A stretch of DNA of 64,000 bases from positions 1-64,000 of the forward strand of contig JAFSNB010000044.1 in assembly GCA_017447625.1 (NCBI GenBank), read 5' to 3'. This document shows, piece by piece, positions 18,547-26,402 of this stretch; position 1 is the stretch's first letter, and each line of letters begins with the position of its first letter. The notes beneath the pieces are model-generated. The model saw only the letters and a program-made list of their open reading frames with translations. It was not told where the DNA came from and ran no database searches. Made by a program: the position numbers and the translations under genes. The stretch comes from Bacteroidaceae bacterium (GTDB taxonomy: Bacteria; Bacteroidota; Bacteroidia; Bacteroidales; Bacteroidaceae).

Positions 18547-19596
18547 TTAGAGGTTGAAGCTCATACGCCAGATGTTGTAGCTGGAGTTCTCGTTGGCACG
18601 TGAAGAGATAAAGTAGATGTACTTACCGTCTCTTGACCATACGGGACACATATCAGTCATGGGGTGATAAGTCAGCTGAGTCAGCTGTGAGCCGTCTGTG
18701 CGAACTGCAAAGATGTCGAGGTTCTGCTGGTGTGAGATGTTAGAAGCAGAGTTGCCGACAACGAGCAGCCATTTGCCATCGGGAGAAAGGGTGGGGGAGG
18801 TGAAGCTGCGGTTCACATCACTGAGCAGGAGGCTCTCCTGTCCCTTAACGAAATCTACAAGCCAAATCTCTGATTTGCCTACAGATGCGTTGCGAACACA
18901 GTAGAAAGCATTGTTGTTTCCAGGAACCGGGCAAGCATTGTAACCGCGGGCACATGAGGACAGAGTGCCGTCTTTCAGATTGAGAGACCAGATAGAGGGA
19001 CCGTAAGTGCTATTGTAGCGGGTGAAGAACAAGATGTTACCATCATCCGAAAGTGCTGGATAAGAGTCATCAACATTTCCGTTGGTGTGCTGAGACATCA
19101 CGGTACCCTGATCGGCGCTTACAGAACTGATGTAATAGTTCGGCCTGTTGGCGTCGGCGAAATAAATCTTGTTGTCCTTACCCCAGCAGAAACCACCTAC
19201 TACGTTGCGGAAAGTACGCTGAGTGCTGACACCCATTGAACCTGCGCTACGAATAACGACGTTGTCCTGACCGTTGTTGCGTGTAAGATAAGCCAGCTTT
19301 GTGCCATCGGGAGAAATGGCGAGGTTTGTGGGGGCATACCAAGTGAGTGCTGCTGCGCGACACCAACCGCGAAGGCTATTGGTAAATGTCTTGTTCTTGT
19401 TTTCCACCTCTGTCATCTTGTTTGTAGAGCCAGCAATTACGCTACCTGCGGCCTCATCAGTAATTTTAACGAGGTTCAGACCGCTCTCTTCAGGGCTGAA
19501 AGTGTTGAGATACAGCTGTTTGGTGACTTTGGGGCCACAAGATACTAATACCATTGCAGTAGCCGCCATAGAAATAAATTTGATTGACTTTTTCAT
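18547..19596 (-). CDS. TolB-like beta-propeller lipoprotein
   Basis: The 349-residue lipoprotein (MVLVSC, Cys20) has repeated PD40/WD40-like blades: LAISPDGTKLAYLTRNN, YPALSDDGNILFFTRYN, SPTLSPDGKWLLVVGNS, CPVWSRDGKYIYFISSR. The protein lies probably at the inner face of the outer membrane or on the surface. It carries neither an OmpA nor a peptidase domain. Its neighbours are a barrel, two tiny paralogous lipoproteins and a membrane protein, which suggests an envelope complex. No defined function. Confidence 0.8.
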   Translation of the reverse strand: MKKSIKFISMAATAMVLVSCGPKVTKQLYLNTFSPEESGLNLVKITDEAAGSVIAGSTNKMTEVENKNKTFTNSLRGWCRAAALTWYAPTNLAISPDGTKLAYLTRNNGQDNVVIRSAGSMGVSTQRTFRNVVGGFCWGKDNKIYFADANRPNYYISSVSADQGTVMSQHTNGNVDDSYPALSDDGNILFFTRYNSTYGPSIWSLNLKDGTLSSCARGYNACPVPGNNNAFYCVRNASVGKSEIWLVDFVKGQESLLLSDVNRSFTSPTLSPDGKWLLVVGNSASNISHQQNLDIFAVRTDGSQLTQLTYHPMTDMCPVWSRDGKYIYFISSRANENSSYNIWRMSFNL

Positions 19597-19637
19597 GTTC
19601 TTGTTTTTTTAATGTTTATGATTTAGTTTGATTCTCT

Positions 19638-19832
19638 TTACTCTTTTCCGGATTCTTCAACGGTTACCGCTTTAGTGCCTCGGGGTGCATCTTTGCTGGA
19701 TTCACTGATTACAGTTCCAATGGCACCTCCAGCTGCTTTTGAAGCTCCGTTGGATGATGCACAGTTAAGTGCAGCAATTACAAAAACAGAAAATACTGCA
19801 ATAGAGGCAGTTACTTTAAAAAAGTTCTTCAT
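19638..19832 (-). CDS. Tiny lipoprotein, paralogue A
   Basis: This 64-residue protein has a Lys-containing N-terminus and a hydrophobic stretch, with a candidate lipidated Cys24 in IAALNCASS. The mature part is about 40 residues, polar, with Gly/Ser/Lys. It matches the next upstream gene in KV-x-AS-x-AVF, AAL-x-CAS and the final SGKE. The ATG lies 37 bases after the stop of its paralogue. A tandem duplication of a small lipoprotein is inferred. The role is unknown. Confidence 0.6.
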   Translation of the reverse strand: MKNFFKVTASIAVFSVFVIAALNCASSNGASKAAGGAIGTVISESSKDAPRGTKAVTVEESGKE

Positions 19833-19869
19833 TTTCTTGCTATTTTATATTGTGAAAGTATTGTTGTGT

Positions 19870-20028
19870 TTATTCTTTGCCCGAATCGTCTCCAGCTACT
19901 GTTTGGGTCTTAGCAGTTTTGGAATAGGCCTCATTATAGGCACTTTTATTGGAGGCGCAACTAAGTGCTGCAACCACAAATGCTGCAAACACCGCTACTG
20001 ATGCAATTACTTTAATATCGGTTTTCAT
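19870..20028 (-). CDS. Tiny lipoprotein, paralogue B
   Basis: This 52-residue ORF starts MKTDIKVIASVAVFAAF with Cys24 in VAALSCAS, at the same position as in paralogue A, and ends with GDDSGKE. The similarity to the neighbour supports a real gene. Its start overlaps the end of the membrane-protein gene by 17 bases, indicating coupling. The mature peptide is about 29 residues, polar and partly acidic. It resembles entericidin-size envelope lipoproteins only in architecture. Confidence 0.6.
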   Translation of the reverse strand: MKTDIKVIASVAVFAAFVVAALSCASNKSAYNEAYSKTAKTQTVAGDDSGKE

Positions 20029-20470
20029 GATTTATTTGTTTTATTGTTATAAATGCAATCGTTGCTAAAATATAGAACAAGACATCGGCCCAGTCTCCAG
20101 AACCAAAGATGATGTGTTTGGCTTGCAAACCTTCAGAGGCGATGGCTATTACTGGCATTGACCACAGGAAAATATTACGCAGTAAACCGCGTTCTTCTCC
20201 CCATATACTGTCTATCAGCAGCATATATGCCAATAGCCAAAGGCCGTCAGGCAGACTATAGCGAAACCACTCTGGTACGCTCAGCCCGGCTAGCATCTCA
20301 CGCCAGGAATAAAGCCAACTGGGTAAGGTCTTGCTTGGCCATAAACTGAACATGTAAAGGTCTGTGGATCGTAGGCTAGCATAGATGCCGCTCCCAATGA
20401 AGAACAGCATCAGTCCTGCTAACATACTTGTCACACGTCCGTTTAACAAGTTTGGTTGCCTCGAGTGCAT
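20012..20470 (-). CDS. Four-helix membrane protein, unknown family
   Basis: This 152-residue integral membrane protein has hydrophobic segments at about 15-31, 75-88, 98-112 and 126-143. RYSLPDGLWLLAYMLLIDSIW and GSGDWADVLFYILATIAF recall VanZ-like or small DUF membrane proteins, where an Asp sits next to a helix (PDGLW, GDWADVL). It is the first gene of the envelope operon, 36 bases downstream of a TACTTTTG element. No confident family. Confidence 0.6.
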   Translation of the reverse strand: MHSRQPNLLNGRVTSMLAGLMLFFIGSGIYASLRSTDLYMFSLWPSKTLPSWLYSWREMLAGLSVPEWFRYSLPDGLWLLAYMLLIDSIWGEERGLLRNIFLWSMPVIAIASEGLQAKHIIFGSGDWADVLFYILATIAFITIKQINHENRY

Positions 20471-20505
20471 AAGCCGAAATCTGTTTATTTATGTTTATTT
20501 TGCGG

Positions 20506-20513
20506 CAAAAGTA
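20506..20513 (-). promoter_or_regulatory. -7 promoter element of envelope operon
   Basis: The minus strand reads TACTTTTG, 36 bases upstream of the first ATG. Confidence 0.7.
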
Positions 20514-20611
20514 CATAAAAATTGCATACGTTGTGTTACCCCCCCCTTAAAGATTGTTAAAGAGGGTAAAAAATAGAAAGAAGAAGGCTCTTTCTTAATC
20601 CCTTGGGAAAA

Positions 20612-21316
20612 TTATCCGATGAGAAAGATGGCGGGAATGTGGCTGAGGTCGGGAAGCGACAGACGCTTCCATTCAGCAATGGTGTGGGTGTGAATCCACT
20701 CGTCGGGGGTGGTTATGCCGGCTGCTATGCAGAGACGGGTCTGCGGACGGCAGACGGAGAGAATTGCCTCGAAAAGCTTTTGGTTTCGGTAGGGAGTCTC
20801 TATGAAAAGCTGCGTCTGATGCTCTGCTATAGCTCTGCTCTCCAATTGCTTAAGCCTCTTCTGTCGTTCTGCAGGGTCTATGGGCAAGTAGCCGTTGAAG
20901 GCGAAACTCTGACCGCTCAGTCCCGAAGACATAACTGCCATAATCATTGATGAGGGACCTACTAAGGGCACAACGCGGAAGCCGCGATGCTGTGCTATTG
21001 CCACCACATCCGCTCCCGGATCGGCTACGGCTGGGCAACCGGCTTCAGAGATTACTCCAACAGGAAGGCCTTGCTCCAAAGGACGGAGGTAAGATGCATA
21101 CTTGTTCTCATCTGCGTGTTTGCCCATAGGGTAGAAGGTGCTACCGTCTATGTCAAAAGTGGGATCCATACGGCGAAGGAATCGTCGGGCGGTGCGTACC
21201 TCTTCCACTATAAAATGACGTATCTGACTGACTATCTCACGATTATAGGCTGGAAGTACTTGCTCGTGAGGCGTGTCGCCGAGAGTGACGGGAATAAGGT
21301 ACAGGGCTGGATCCAT
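20612..21316 (-). CDS. RsmI-like SAM-dependent methyltransferase
   Basis: The 234-residue tetrapyrrole-methylase-fold protein starts ALYLIPVTLGD. GVISEAGCPAVADPGADVVAIAQ and VVPLVGPSSMIMAVMSSGLSGQSFAFNGYLP are the signature blocks of 16S rRNA (cytidine-2'-O)-methyltransferase RsmI. Substituted N-terminal motifs and the absence of the usual N-terminal LYVVATPIGN suggest the shorter Bacteroidota paralogue. The substrate is therefore uncertain. It follows gldB by 32 bases and probably shares its promoter. Confidence 0.82.
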   Translation of the reverse strand: MDPALYLIPVTLGDTPHEQVLPAYNREIVSQIRHFIVEEVRTARRFLRRMDPTFDIDGSTFYPMGKHADENKYASYLRPLEQGLPVGVISEAGCPAVADPGADVVAIAQHRGFRVVPLVGPSSMIMAVMSSGLSGQSFAFNGYLPIDPAERQKRLKQLESRAIAEHQTQLFIETPYRNQKLFEAILSVCRPQTRLCIAAGITTPDEWIHTHTIAEWKRLSLPDLSHIPAIFLIG

Positions 21317-21348
21317 AGGCCAAGTATTTATACGTCCAAAAACCGTCT

Positions 21349-22161
21349 TTAGTCCTTCATACGTAGCAGTTCTAGAATGCTCGTCTTGGGATGCTCTTTC
21401 ATATAAGCATCCACTTTTGCCAGTTCCGGACTGATGTCAATGTCCTTGTCACGTTGATGGTAAGAGGGGACGTGGTCACGTGGGGGTATGCCGAGAATAT
21501 GAGCCACGACCCAATGTACGCGGGCGATGTACTGCGGTACAGACGAACCGATTTTTGGTGAGACCAGCGAGACGTATGTGTAGAGGAGATAGAACGTAAG
21601 TGCGTCTGCCACAATGTTTTCACGTGTCATAGATTCCCGCTGGTTCGCATGAAAGTACTCTTGATAAGGGGGATAGTCGGCACCGAGATACTTATCGAGG
21701 CTTATGCCTATGAGTGTGTCGCCAACAACTATGCTCTGTCTGAGACAGGAGACTTGGGCGTACACGTGAGGAATCGGGAAGTTAGGATCTTCTTTCTTCA
21801 TACGCTCAAAAGCCTGAGTCAGATCAGTCTCAATGTCACTCATGTCAGCATACTGGCGATGGACCTCTTCCAAGAGAAGCTGTACTGTGGAGTCAAGATA
21901 GAAATAACGCAGGCGCTGCTCTACATCTGCCTCCTCCACATGTCCGATGTTCAACACGTCCTCTATTAGTAACTTTGTCTGCTGGGGGTATTGGGTGTTC
22001 ATTTTCTGCAACGCAGAATAGCTGCCGAGAGACACATACTCGTCCAGAACGCGGTCGAATCTGTCCACACGCACCTCTTCCTTTATATGTCCGTCGTGAC
22101 AACCCCAGACGAAGGCCGCCAGAAGGAGAGCAAAGAGAGGAAAAAGATGCCGTGTGCGCAT
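21349..22161 (-). CDS. GldB family lipoprotein
   Basis: The 270-residue lipoprotein (AAFVWGC, Cys21) begins its mature part with EVRVDRFDRVLDEY. LTQAFERMKKEDPNFPIPHVYAQVS, GDTLIGISLDKYLGADYPPY and a His-rich segment (ARVHWVVAHILGIPP) follow, characteristic of GldB. In gliding Bacteroidota GldB is essential for motility and T9SS, but non-gliding Bacteroidales also keep it, so motility is not implied. TAATTTTG at 22192-22199 marks the promoter. It is upstream of the RsmI-like gene. Confidence 0.82.
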   Translation of the reverse strand: MRTRHLFPLFALLLAAFVWGCHDGHIKEEVRVDRFDRVLDEYVSLGSYSALQKMNTQYPQQTKLLIEDVLNIGHVEEADVEQRLRYFYLDSTVQLLLEEVHRQYADMSDIETDLTQAFERMKKEDPNFPIPHVYAQVSCLRQSIVVGDTLIGISLDKYLGADYPPYQEYFHANQRESMTRENIVADALTFYLLYTYVSLVSPKIGSSVPQYIARVHWVVAHILGIPPRDHVPSYHQRDKDIDISPELAKVDAYMKEHPKTSILELLRMKD

Positions 22162-22191
22162 GACAATCGTATTGTTTTGTTAAATCCGCTG

Positions 22192-22199
22192 CAAAATTA
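22192..22199 (-). promoter_or_regulatory. -7 promoter element for gldB-like gene
   Basis: The minus strand reads TAATTTTG, 30 bases before the ATG. Confidence 0.65.
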
Positions 22200-22304
22200 A
22201 CACTAATTTACCAAACTACCAAAAATTATGCTAAGAAAAGTAAATGTTTTCAGCATCAGATAAGCAACAAAGGAAAAAAAATGGCGAAATAAGGCAAAAA
22301 AAAA

Positions 22305-22322
22305 GCCTCACGTGAGTGAGGC
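22305..22322 (-). terminator. Terminator of small lipoprotein gene
   Basis: The stem GCCTCAC/GTGAGGC is followed on the minus strand by a run of nine T. It ends the short transcript from the promoter at 22601-22608. Confidence 0.9.
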
Positions 22323-22365
22323 AATAACCTTTTATTGTTCGGTCAGAACTTCGCTAAGCGATTAA

Positions 22366-22548
22366 TTACTGAGCAACAACAGCGCTGTCAGCAACAACGG
22401 TGTCAGCAACAACAGTGTCAACAACCTCCTCAGCGGTGGTGTCCTCGCAGAGAGTGTCACAACCCTCAGCGTTGTTAGCTGTCTGGTTACCGCAAGATGC
22501 GAAAGTCATAGCGAGAACTGCTACGAACATAAATGCTACCTTTTTCAT
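22366..22548 (-). CDS. Small acidic lipoprotein
   Basis: The 60-residue protein has a lipoprotein signal (AMTFASC, Cys19). The mature part is acidic (CDTLCEDTTAEEVVD) and contains the repeated words DTVVAD and DTVVADS. Such Val/Asp/Thr-rich mini-lipoproteins are common in Bacteroidales. The function is unknown. It has a clean promoter 53 bases upstream and a strong terminator, so it is an abundant monocistronic message by appearance. Confidence 0.75.
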   Translation of the reverse strand: MKKVAFMFVAVLAMTFASCGNQTANNAEGCDTLCEDTTAEEVVDTVVADTVVADSAVVAQ

Positions 22549-22600
22549 TTTCTTTTGCTTTTTTTAATCTGTAAAACAACTATGCGTTTCAAAAACGATG

Positions 22601-22608
22601 CAAAGGTA
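22601..22608 (-). promoter_or_regulatory. -7 promoter element of small lipoprotein gene
   Basis: The minus strand reads TACCTTTG. Confidence 0.7.
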
Positions 22609-22779
22609 CGGACTTTTTGAATACGTTGTATCTCCCAAAGGCACTTTTTTTAAAACTTTTTTTAGCCCATTTTTACAAACCTCTGTAAATCAGCAGTATA
22701 GATTTTTGCCTCAAAATGGCTATTTCAGGCTCTCGTCACAAAAATGCCCTTTTTTGGCATTTATTAGCGAAAAAAACAT

Positions 22780-22787
22780 TACCTTTG
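22780..22787 (+). promoter_or_regulatory. -7 promoter element for mtaB
   Basis: TACCTTTG lies 44 bases before the GTG start, with a T-rich tract further upstream. Confidence 0.65.
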
Positions 22788-22830
22788 CAGCACCATAAGA
22801 ATATCCATTATAACATATATATGTACGCGC

Positions 22831-24171
22831 GTGAGCAACATTTCTCCTTTTAGCGGTAAGTTGGCCGCCTATTTCACTCTCGGTTGCAAACTAAACTTTG
22901 CAGAGACGAGCACCATTGGGCAACAGCTCAAGGCTGCCGGTGTGCGTACTGCGCGTGCGGGTGAGAAGGCAGACATCTGTGTGGTGAACACCTGTAGCGT
23001 CACTGAGGTAGCCGACCACAAGTGCCGTCAGGCCATTCACCGCCTAGTGCGCCAGCATCCCGGTGCTTTTGTCGTGGTTACGGGGTGCTATGCACAGTTG
23101 AAGCCTGAGCAGGTGGCAGATATCGAGGGGGTGGATCTTGTTCTTGGAGCAAATGAGAAAGGCGATATCCTGAGATTCCTTGAAGAGCGACTGCCGCTTT
23201 TGGAAGATGAGCGTCTGGCTTTGGCTCACGATCACCACACAGTCCGCCCCCGCGACATCACAAGTTTTATGCCATCGTGCTCGCGTGGCGAACGGACTCG
23301 CTTCTTCCTGAAGGTTCAGGACGGATGCGACTACTATTGCACCTATTGCACTATACCTTTCGCTCGTGGCCGCAGTCGTAACGGCACAATCGAGTCGCTT
23401 GTGGCTCAGGCAGAGAAGGCCGCAGCAGAGGGAGGCAAGGAGATAGTAATAACCGGAGTGAATATAGGAGATTTCGGGCGCACAACGAATGAGCAGTTTA
23501 TCGACCTCCTGCGAGCTCTCGATAGGGTAGAGGGTATCGAGCGTTACCGCATATCCAGTATTGAGCCCAACCTGCTGACAGATGAGATAATAGAGTTCTG
23601 CTCCCGAAGTCGTGCTTTTATGCCACATTTCCATATACCGCTGCAGAGCGGCTCAGATGAGGTGTTGCGCCTGATGCATCGTCGTTACGATACAGCCCTG
23701 TTCCGACAGAAGGTGGAGCGTGTATTAACTCTTATGCCGGATGCCTTTATTGGCGTAGATGTCATAGTCGGAACACGGGGCGAGACACCGGATGCCTTTG
23801 ATGAGTCGGCACGTTTCATAGAGAGTCTGCCTGTGGCCCAGCTTCATGTGTTCAGTTATTCCGAGCGTCCGGGTACGGCTGCCTTGCGGATTCCGGGCCC
23901 TGTGAGCCCGGAAGAGAAACACGAACGCAGTGCACGCCTACTTGCAATCTCCGAAGATAAGACGCGTGCCTTTTATGAACGTTTCATCGGTTCAGAGCGC
24001 TCGGTTCTTCTGGAAAGGGGCAAGCGTCCAGGCTTACTTAGCGGCCACACCGATAATTACATCCGGGTTGAGTGCGAAGTCAGTGATATCCTGCGTGACA
24101 ACACCCTGCACACCCTCCGCCTCGGCTCATGGAACGAAAAACAAGATGCCCTCACAGGGATAATACAATGA
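22831..24171 (+). CDS. mtaB: tRNA t6A37 methylthiotransferase
   Basis: MtaB is a radical-SAM enzyme converting t6A37 to ms2t6A in tRNAs for ANN codons. The 446 residues have the UPF0004 domain with three Cys (GCKLNFAET, NTCSVTEVADHKC, TGCYAQ), the radical-SAM motif GCDYYCTYCTIPFARG near residue 165 and a C-terminal TRAM-type region. FTLGCKLNFAE and the ALRIPGPV segment suit MtaB rather than MiaB or RimO. The start is GTG; the ATG 10 bases upstream is out of frame. It overlaps the glycosyltransferase gene by 4 bases. Confidence 0.95.
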   Translation: MSNISPFSGKLAAYFTLGCKLNFAETSTIGQQLKAAGVRTARAGEKADICVVNTCSVTEVADHKCRQAIHRLVRQHPGAFVVVTGCYAQLKPEQVADIEGVDLVLGANEKGDILRFLEERLPLLEDERLALAHDHHTVRPRDITSFMPSCSRGERTRFFLKVQDGCDYYCTYCTIPFARGRSRNGTIESLVAQAEKAAAEGGKEIVITGVNIGDFGRTTNEQFIDLLRALDRVEGIERYRISSIEPNLLTDEIIEFCSRSRAFMPHFHIPLQSGSDEVLRLMHRRYDTALFRQKVERVLTLMPDAFIGVDVIVGTRGETPDAFDESARFIESLPVAQLHVFSYSERPGTAALRIPGPVSPEEKHERSARLLAISEDKTRAFYERFIGSERSVLLERGKRPGLLSGHTDNYIRVECEVSDILRDNTLHTLRLGSWNEKQDALTGIIQ

Positions 24172-25226
24172 GAATGAAGACAGCGATAGTTATATTGAAT
24201 TGGAATGGCGAGGCTATGTTGCGTCGCTTCCTGCCAAGCGTAGTTGCGAACAGCAGCGATGCTATGGTGGTTGTGGCGGACAACGGCAGTACTGATGAGT
24301 CCCGCGCACTTGTGAGCAGCGACTTCCCCAGCGTCGTTTGGTTACAGTTGGACAAGAACTACGGCTTTGCCGAAGGTTATAACCGAGCCTTTAAGATGTT
24401 AGATGAATACTGCGCTGCTGCCTCTCCGAACATACCATTGCCGACATATTACCTGCTGCTAAACAGTGATGTAGAGACACCTGCCGGATGGCTCAGCCAG
24501 TTAGAGAGCTATATGGAGACCAACAACGATGTGGCAGCCTGTCAGCCAAAATTGCTTTGCGAGTGGCAGCGCACTCATTTTGAATATGCAGGAGCCGCAG
24601 GCGGATTCCTCGATGTTTTTGGCTATCCCTTCTGTCGGGGTCGTATGTTCGCTTCGGTTGAAGCAGATGAGGGACAATATGACACCGTTGCCGACATTTT
24701 CTGGGCTACGGGTGCGGCTCTTATGATCCGTCGCGAAATATTCTGGCAAGTGGGAGGGTTGGATGGACGCTTCTTTGCTCATCAGGAGGAGATAGATCTC
24801 TGTTGGAGGCTTCGGGCACGCGGCCATCGTATAGTATGCGTTCCTCAGAGTGCGGTCTATCACGTAGGCGGCGGCACCCTTCCGAAGGAAAACCCGCGTA
24901 AGACATTCCTGAATTTCCGCAATAACCTTCTTTTGTTATATAAGAATCTTCCTGAAAATCAGCTCCGTCCCGTAATGCGTTGGCGCTGGTGGTTAGATGC
25001 CCTGGCCTCTGTCTCTTTCTTGGCCAAAGGCGAATGGAAGAGCTTCTGCGCTGTGTGGAAGGCTCGTCGTGCTTATCGTAAGATGCGTCCGGATTTCGAA
25101 TCCGACCGCGCCGCCAATCTCTCCCTGACCACAGATCCTATCCCAATAGGTTTATACCAAGGCTCTCTCCTCGCAGACTATTACATAAAAGGCCGGCGCA
25201 AATGGAGCGAGCTGTTTAGCCATTGA
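24168..25226 (+). CDS. GT2 family glycosyltransferase
   Basis: The 352-residue enzyme has a GT-A fold: KTAIVILNWNGEAML at the N-terminus, VVVADNGSTDESRAL, LNSDVETPAGW (DxD-type), then FWATGAALMIRREIFWQVGGLDGRFFAHQEEIDLCWRLRARGHRI. This matches the rhamnosyltransferase-like GT2 subfamily acting on cell-surface glycans. The C-terminal region is hydrophobic and may touch the membrane. The ATG at 24168 gives the ATGA overlap with mtaB; an upstream ATG would overlap far more. The stop codon lies within a heptamer repeat. Confidence 0.9.
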   Translation: MRMKTAIVILNWNGEAMLRRFLPSVVANSSDAMVVVADNGSTDESRALVSSDFPSVVWLQLDKNYGFAEGYNRAFKMLDEYCAAASPNIPLPTYYLLLNSDVETPAGWLSQLESYMETNNDVAACQPKLLCEWQRTHFEYAGAAGGFLDVFGYPFCRGRMFASVEADEGQYDTVADIFWATGAALMIRREIFWQVGGLDGRFFAHQEEIDLCWRLRARGHRIVCVPQSAVYHVGGGTLPKENPRKTFLNFRNNLLLLYKNLPENQLRPVMRWRWWLDALASVSFLAKGEWKSFCAVWKARRAYRKMRPDFESDRAANLSLTTDPIPIGLYQGSLLADYYIKGRRKWSELFSH

Positions 25227-25252
25227 ACATTGACCATTGACCATTGAACTGG
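25222..25252. repeat. ATTGAAC/ATTGACC heptamer array, copy 2
   Basis: Four heptamers in the opposite orientation to copy 1. The first provides the last residues (SH) and stop codon of the glycosyltransferase gene. Confidence 0.75.
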
Positions 25253-25260
25253 TTGGGGCG

Positions 25261-25833
25261 CTATAATAGGAGAATGCCGGCCAGTGCGCATAAGAGTAGC
25301 ACACGAATTGGGTTCATCTTGTAGAGCTGGCATGCAATAAGGGTGAAGATGAAGATGGACACGCTGATCCAGAATTGCCATGGACAATCAGACGGCGTGG
25401 AAAAGTTCTCTGGTGTGAGGAGTAGCAGGCAGGCAGCGGCCAAGAGGCCGACAACAGCCGGACGCAGGCCGGCAAAAACGTGCTCTACGATGGGGTGGGT
25501 CTTATAGCGCATTAGGAACTTACTTATTATCAGCATAAGCACAAATGACGGGAAGACCACGGCAAAGGTCGCTGTGGCGGATCCGAGTATTCCCATCCAA
25601 TGGCTGTATCCGGCGTTTACCACGGCCTGATAACCCACGTATGTGGCAGAGTTAATACCGATAGGGCCGGGGGTCATCTGCGATATAGCGACGATATCAG
25701 TGAATTCGCCCATCGTTAGCCAGTGATAATGGGTAACGACCTCAGTCTGGATCATGGATAACATAGCATATCCGCCTCCGAATCCGAAGAGGCCAATGAG
25801 GAAGAAAGTTATGAATAGATAAAGGAAAATCAT
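25261..25833 (-). CDS. chrA: Chromate transporter, second half-size subunit
   Basis: This is a 190-residue CHR-family membrane protein with about six hydrophobic segments. Motifs: FFLIGLFGFGGGYAMLSMIQTEVV and ISQMTPGPIGINSATYVGYQ. Full ChrA is a fusion of two such halves; here they are separate, adjacent genes overlapping by 4 bases (ATGA at 25830). The start at 25833 is the first Met before the CHR domain; the longer open frame upstream lies inside the other subunit. Chromate or sulfate export is the family function; the true substrate is unproven. Confidence 0.88.
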   Translation of the reverse strand: MIFLYLFITFFLIGLFGFGGGYAMLSMIQTEVVTHYHWLTMGEFTDIVAISQMTPGPIGINSATYVGYQAVVNAGYSHWMGILGSATATFAVVFPSFVLMLIISKFLMRYKTHPIVEHVFAGLRPAVVGLLAAACLLLLTPENFSTPSDCPWQFWISVSIFIFTLIACQLYKMNPIRVLLLCALAGILLL

Positions 25834-26369
25834 GATGTCTCTGTTGGTCGTAGGAATTTGCCGTAGAGGAAGCCTCCGAATCCGGCTGCAAATATTATGA
25901 ATACGGGGTTGACACCGAACATCCAGATGAGAAAGGCTCCGAGCACGGGAATCCACAGGTTGGTCCATGTGATGTGAGCCGACTGTGCCATCTTGAATGT
26001 AGGAGCGGCGATAAGTGCAACAACGCACGGGCGTATGCCCCGGAAGGCCCGGGCCACCCACTCGTTATCGCGGAACTGATAGAAGAAGAGCGCGATGGCG
26101 AGAATTATCAGGAAGGACGGTAATATACATCCCAGAGCGCTCATGAAAGCTCCCCATGTGCCGCGCATCTTATTGCCTATGAATATGCTGATGTTTACGG
26201 CGAAAATACCAGGACAGCTCTGAGCCACAGCTATCAGGTCAAGCAGTTCCTCACGCTCGATCCAATGATTGCGGTCCACAACCTCCGCCTCAATCAGGGG
26301 GATCATGGCATATCCCCCTCCGATAGTGAAGAGGCCGATGTGGAAGAAGGTTTTAAATAATGCAAACAT
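25830..26369 (-). CDS. chrA: Chromate transporter, first half-size subunit
   Basis: This 179-residue CHR-domain protein has FKTFFHIGLFTIGGGYAMIPLIEAEVV and VAQSCPGIFAVNISIFIGNK, the counterpart of the motifs in the next gene. About five to six transmembrane segments. It probably pairs with the downstream half as a heterodimer. No regulator or resistance genes are nearby. It sits 33 bases from the purL stop, so read-through from purL is possible. Confidence 0.88.
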   Translation of the reverse strand: MFALFKTFFHIGLFTIGGGYAMIPLIEAEVVDRNHWIEREELLDLIAVAQSCPGIFAVNISIFIGNKMRGTWGAFMSALGCILPSFLIILAIALFFYQFRDNEWVARAFRGIRPCVVALIAAPTFKMAQSAHITWTNLWIPVLGAFLIWMFGVNPVFIIFAAGFGGFLYGKFLRPTETS

Positions 26370-26402
26370 TATTTTAATGTATAATGTTTAATGTAAAATG
26401 TA

